Source: Pseudoramibacter sp. (lineage in GTDB: Bacteria > Bacillota > Clostridia > Eubacteriales > Eubacteriaceae). Taken from it: a stretch of DNA of 64,000 nucleotides. The stretch lies in the NCBI RefSeq assembly GCF_022484225.1, contig NZ_JAKVLT010000001.1, forward strand, positions 1,851,406-1,915,405, written 5' to 3'. A model generated the notes under the pieces. It ran no database searches, was not told where the DNA came from, and was given only the letters and a program-made list of their open reading frames with translations. Each line of letters starts with the position of its first letter. Within the stretch, counting starts at the first letter, position 1. Shown here piece by piece: positions 61,117 to 64,000 of the stretch. Position numbers and translations under genes: made by a program.

Positions 61117-61150
61117 AAAAAAACTCCGAAGCCATCGCCTCGGAGTTTTA
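61117..61150 (-). terminator. Rho-independent terminator after rpsB-tsf
   Basis: Minus strand AAAACTCCGAGGCGATGG then CTTCGGAGTTTTTTT: a strong stem with a T run, ten bases past the tsf stop. Confidence 0.9.
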
Positions 61151-61159
61151 TGATGTCAA

Positions 61160-61810
61160 TTATTCGCCCATTTGTTTGGCAACTTCTTCAGCAAAGTTTT
61201 CCTGTTTCTTTTCGAGGCCTTCACCCATTTCGAAACGAGCAAAACGGCGGATTTTGACGTTTTCACCAATGTCCATGATCTGTTCTTTGACCAAATCGCC
61301 AATGGTGATGTCCGGATCTTTGATGTAAGGCTGATCCAGCAGGCAGATTTCTTTGTAGAATTTCTTCAGGCGGCCTTCAACCATCTTTTCGACGATTTTT
61401 TCCGGCTTGCCTTCGTTCAGCGCCTGAACTTTCAGGATTTCCTTTTCTTTTTCGACTTCTTCAGCCGGGACATCTTCTTCGCTTAAATATTTTGGATTCG
61501 CTGCAGCGATGTGCATTGCGACGTCTTTGGCAAAGCGCTGGAATTTGTCGGTCTGAGCGACAAAGTCGGTTTCGCAGTTGATTTCGACCATCGCGCCGAT
61601 ACGGCCGCCCATGTGAATGTAAGAAGCGACAACGCCTTCAGCCGCAATTCTGTCGGCCTTTTTAGCGGTCTTCGCCATTCCCTTTTCACGCAGGATGACG
61701 ATCGCTTTTTCCATATCGCCGTCGGCTTCGGTTAAAGCTTTTTTGCAGTCCATCATGCCGGAACCCGTTTTTTCACGGAGTTCCTTGACCATCTGTGCTG
61801 TAATTTTCAT
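61160..61810 (-). CDS. tsf: Translation elongation factor Ts
   Basis: Guanine-nucleotide exchange factor for EF-Tu, 216 residues. N-terminal [19 protein letters not shown] and the core [20 protein letters not shown] are the two EF-Ts signatures; the C-terminal [15 protein letters not shown] is also conserved. It is the short form, lacking part of the core duplication found in the ~285-residue enterobacterial protein. It follows rpsB by 27 bases with a GGAGGAGACAA site. The usual downstream pyrH and frr are not here; a terminator follows instead. Confidence 0.97.
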   Translation of the reverse strand: MKITAQMVKELREKTGSGMMDCKKALTEADGDMEKAIVILREKGMAKTAKKADRIAAEGVVASYIHMGGRIGAMVEINCETDFVAQTDKFQRFAKDVAMHIAAANPKYLSEEDVPAEEVEKEKEILKVQALNEGKPEKIVEKMVEGRLKKFYKEICLLDQPYIKDPDITIGDLVKEQIMDIGENVKIRRFARFEMGEGLEKKQENFAEEVAKQMGE

Positions 61811-61837
61811 GAATTGTCTCCTCCAGTATCAATCGAA

Positions 61838-62599
61838 TTATTCAGCTTCTGTTTCTTCCGCTTCTGCTTCAGCTGCAGAAATCGGCACATCTTCTTCCTG
61901 TTCTTCTGCCGGTGTCTGTCCCTGTTTGCCTTCGATGACGGCATCTGCCAGGATGCGCAGAATCAAAGCGATGGCGCGGATGGCGTCGTCATTGCCAGGG
62001 ATGATGTAGTCGACATCGTCCGGATCGCAGTTGGTATCGACAATGCTGACGATTGGAATACCGAGCTTCTGCGCTTCGCGGATCGCGATGGCTTCCTTCT
62101 TGCAGTCGATGACGACAATGGCGCCCGGCATGCCGTCCATGTCTTCAATCCCGCCGAGGAACTTCTGCAGTTTTTCACGTTCGCGGACAAGACCGATGAC
62201 TTCCTTCTTCGGCAGTAAATCAAATGTGCCGTCTTCTTCCATGCGCTTGAGATCTTTCAGACGGTTAATCCGTTTGTTGATGGTTTCCCAGTTGGTCAGG
62301 GTGCCGCCGAGCCAGCGGTGATTGACGTAGTATTCGCCGCAGCGTTTTGCTTCGGTTTCGATGCTGTTCTGTGCCTGCTTCTTCGTGCCGACGAATAAAA
62401 TGTGTTTGCCGTCAGCTGCCAAATCGCGGACGAAATTGTAAGCATCGCCGATCATGGTGACCGTCTGCTGTAAGTCGATGATGTAAATCCCGTTTCTTTC
62501 AGTGAAGATGTAGGGTTTCATCTTCGGGTTCCATCTGCGTGTCTGATGGCCGAAATGGACACCAGCTTCCAATAATTGTTTCATTGTGACAATAGCCAT
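61838..62599 (-). CDS. rpsB: 30S ribosomal protein S2
   Basis: Small-subunit ribosomal protein, 253 residues. N-terminal [20 protein letters not shown] and the [16 protein letters not shown] block are diagnostic. The C-terminus is an acidic Ala/Glu tail of about 25 residues. The ATG at 62599 is chosen for the AGGAGGTACAAAA site; the upstream frame to 62659 is leader RNA. It forms the usual rpsB-tsf operon with its own promoter upstream. Confidence 0.97.
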   Translation of the reverse strand: MAIVTMKQLLEAGVHFGHQTRRWNPKMKPYIFTERNGIYIIDLQQTVTMIGDAYNFVRDLAADGKHILFVGTKKQAQNSIETEAKRCGEYYVNHRWLGGTLTNWETINKRINRLKDLKRMEEDGTFDLLPKKEVIGLVREREKLQKFLGGIEDMDGMPGAIVVIDCKKEAIAIREAQKLGIPIVSIVDTNCDPDDVDYIIPGNDDAIRAIALILRILADAVIEGKQGQTPAEEQEEDVPISAAEAEAEETEAE

Positions 62600-62694
62600 T
62601 TTTGTACCTCCTGGTTTTTCTTCCACTTCCGTCTGCGGAGCGCGCGACTCAGAGAGCACCTGCGCATTCCTCGGGAAATGTGTATATTCACAAC
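62600..62694 (-). promoter_or_regulatory. rpsB mRNA leader
   Basis: The ~95 bases between the promoter and the rpsB start are GC-rich and contain potential stems (for example around 62635-62665). S2 leaders are known to carry autoregulatory RNA structures in several phyla, but I could not match a specific one here. Confidence 0.3.
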
Positions 62695-62700
62695 TTGTTT

Positions 62701-62729
62701 AGTATATCGTAAGCTTATAAGCTTTGCAA
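62701..62729 (-). promoter_or_regulatory. Sigma-A promoter of rpsB-tsf
   Basis: Minus strand TTGCAA (62724-62729), 17-base spacer, TATACT (62701-62706). The box begins two bases after the hslU stop. Confidence 0.8.
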
Positions 62730-62730
62730 G

Positions 62731-64000
62731 TTAAATCAAATATTTTTCGTAGCTTTTTTCGTTATCCTTCGGTTTGAACACCGAATCGACGTACGCTTTT
62801 GTGACGGTGAACGTGTCTTTGTCGTAATCACTGGCGTAGAACGAAATTTCTTCGAGCAGTTCTTCAAAAACGGTGTGCAGCCGGCGGGCACCGATGTTTT
62901 CATCTTCTTCGTTCTGCTGGAAGGCAATCGCCGCCACTTCCCGCAGGGCGTCTTCGTCAAATTTCATTTCAATGCCTTCGGTACGCATTAAATAAGTATA
63001 CTGCTTGACGATGGCGTTTTCAGGCTGGGTCAAAATCTTCACGAAGTCTTCTTCGGTGAGGCTGTCCAGATGCACCGAAACGGGGAAACGTCCCTGAAGT
63101 TCCGGAATCATGTCTTCTACATTGGCCACGTTAAAAGCACCGGCGCCGATGAAAAGCATAAAGTCGGTCTTGACCGGGCCGTATTTCGTGTTCACGGTGC
63201 TGCCTTCGACGATGGGCAGGATATCCCGCTGCACCCCTTCCCGGGACACGTCGGGGCCGCCGTGGCTGGCGCCGTTGTCGATGATCTTGTCGATTTCATC
63301 GATGAAGATGATGCCGTTCTGTTCGGCTTCGCGGATCCCGATTTCGTTGACTTCGTCCATATCGATCATCTTCTGGGCTTCCTGGTTGACAAAGGCCTTC
63401 CGGGCTTCGGAAACTTTCATCGTTCTTTTCTTTTTCTTTTTGCCGCCGGGCATCAGGCCGTCGAAAATATTGCCGATTTTGATACTCATGTCTTCGCTCA
63501 TGCCGGCCATGACGCCGATGGATTTGGTGGCGTCATCGTCCAGTTCCACTTCGATGCGTTCGTCTTCCAGCTTGCCGGCCAGAAGCTGTTCCCGCAGTTC
63601 GTTTCTCCGGGTGGTGACGGCCTGTTTTTCCTGTTCGTCTTCAGTCGTACTGCCGTTTTGTTCAGCGTTTGAAGGATTCTGTCCGGAGGATAAGAGTTCA
63701 AAGGGGTTGACCAGTTTTTCTTCCCGCTTCTTTTTGCGCTGCTGAGGGACCAGGCAGTCCAGAATCATTTCGTTGGCGCGCTTTTCGGCCTGTTCCTGAA
63801 CTTCGTCCATCTTCTGCTGCTTGACCATGCGAATGGACGTGGTCACCAGATCCCGAACCATGGATTCCACATCCCGGCCCACATAGCCGACTTCGGTGAA
63901 CTTCGTCGCTTCGACTTTAATAAAAGGCGCGGATACCAGTTTGGCCAGGCGTCTGGCAATTTCAGTCTTGCCAACACCGGTGGGGCCCATTAATATAATA
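62731..64000 (-). CDS. hslU: ATP-dependent protease ATPase subunit HslU (5' end outside window)
   Basis: AAA+ unfoldase of the HslUV (ClpYQ) protease, partial: the last ~423 residues are seen and the N-terminal ~50 lie beyond the edge. Walker A GPTGVGKTEIARRLA is at the visible start, followed by the VEATKFTEVGYVGRDVES pore/loop block. The charged intermediate (I) domain comes next, then Walker B GIIFIDEIDKI and the sensor blocks GRFPVSVHLDSL and NIGARRLHTVFEE. The C-terminal YEKYLI matches the HslV-docking tail. The usual partner hslV would lie upstream, outside the window. The gene ends next to the rpsB promoter. Confidence 0.97.
   Translation of the reverse strand, partial: IILMGPTGVGKTEIARRLAKLVSAPFIKVEATKFTEVGYVGRDVESMVRDLVTTSIRMVKQQKMDEVQEQAEKRANEMILDCLVPQQRKKKREEKLVNPFELLSSGQNPSNAEQNGSTTEDEQEKQAVTTRRNELREQLLAGKLEDERIEVELDDDATKSIGVMAGMSEDMSIKIGNIFDGLMPGGKKKKKRTMKVSEARKAFVNQEAQKMIDMDEVNEIGIREAEQNGIIFIDEIDKIIDNGASHGGPDVSREGVQRDILPIVEGSTVNTKYGPVKTDFMLFIGAGAFNVANVEDMIPELQGRFPVSVHLDSLTEEDFVKILTQPENAIVKQYTYLMRTEGIEMKFDEDALREVAAIAFQQNEEDENIGARRLHTVFEELLEEISFYASDYDKDTFTVTKAYVDSVFKPKDNEKSYEKYLI

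Overview
The window looks like the chromosome of a Gram-positive anaerobe of the Clostridia, probably close to Eubacteriaceae. This is an inference from several features: the cell-surface lysozyme carries clostridial hydrophobic-W (ChW) repeats, there are Hsp33 and HPr of Firmicute type and an acyl-ACP thioesterase, purine-rich Shine-Dalgarno sites sit 5-9 bases before starts, and promoters are sigma-A-like (TTGaca-17-TATAAT). Base composition is moderate in housekeeping genes and visibly AT-rich in parts of the polysaccharide cluster. Almost every gene lies on the minus strand.

Region 1 (1-8340) is the left-running 5' half of a type 1 BREX phage-defence operon: brxA, brxB, brxC and the start of pglX, which is cut by the window edge. 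pglZ and brxL, if present, lie outside. The 770 bases upstream of brxA hold no intact gene. They are a mosaic of gene fragments: two XRE-regulator tails, and a piece of an AAA_13 ATPase fused in frame to one of them.

Region 2 (8423-23200) is mostly housekeeping. It holds rlmD, a DtxR/MntR repressor, ygiQ, cobS, ptsH, a HAD phosphatase, a DUF1858 protein, hslO, an acyl-ACP thioesterase and a stand-alone gshA. A surface-polysaccharide side cluster follows (glf, a left-handed beta-helix protein, a Wzy-like membrane protein, a lipoprotein, a VanZ protein), then tRNA-Gly and tRNA-Leu.

Region 3 (23266-32849) carries coaE, polA, galE, a methylthioribose-kinase-like gene, an acyltransferase and a large secreted GH25 lysozyme with a ricin-type lectin domain and nine ChW repeats.

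Region 4 (32998-59577) is a large capsule/exopolysaccharide locus of Wzx/Wzy type. It starts (at its right end) with a WbaP-like initiating transferase. It continues with many glycosyltransferases, three DUF4422 proteins, a Wzx flippase, two Wzy-like polymerases, two Wzz/BY-kinase pairs and the complete dTDP-rhamnose pathway rfbABDC. The left end shows turnover: a second rfbC with an rfbD fragment flanks a GT14 gene, and next to an intact gtrA lies a GtrII-type glucosyltransferase broken by two amber codons and two frameshifts. The glf gene of region 2 and a GlfT-like transferase at 56375-57319 suggest that the polymer contains galactofuranose as well as rhamnose and perhaps fucose.

Region 5 (59688-64000) is glmM, tsf, rpsB and the 3' part of hslU.

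I did not find a wholly unknown system. The observations most worth following are the defence-gene chimera upstream of brxA, the Walker-A-less BY-kinase paralogue, the expanded Wzy and DUF4422 families, the rfbC cassette duplication, and a probable leaderless promoter built into the cobS stop codon.
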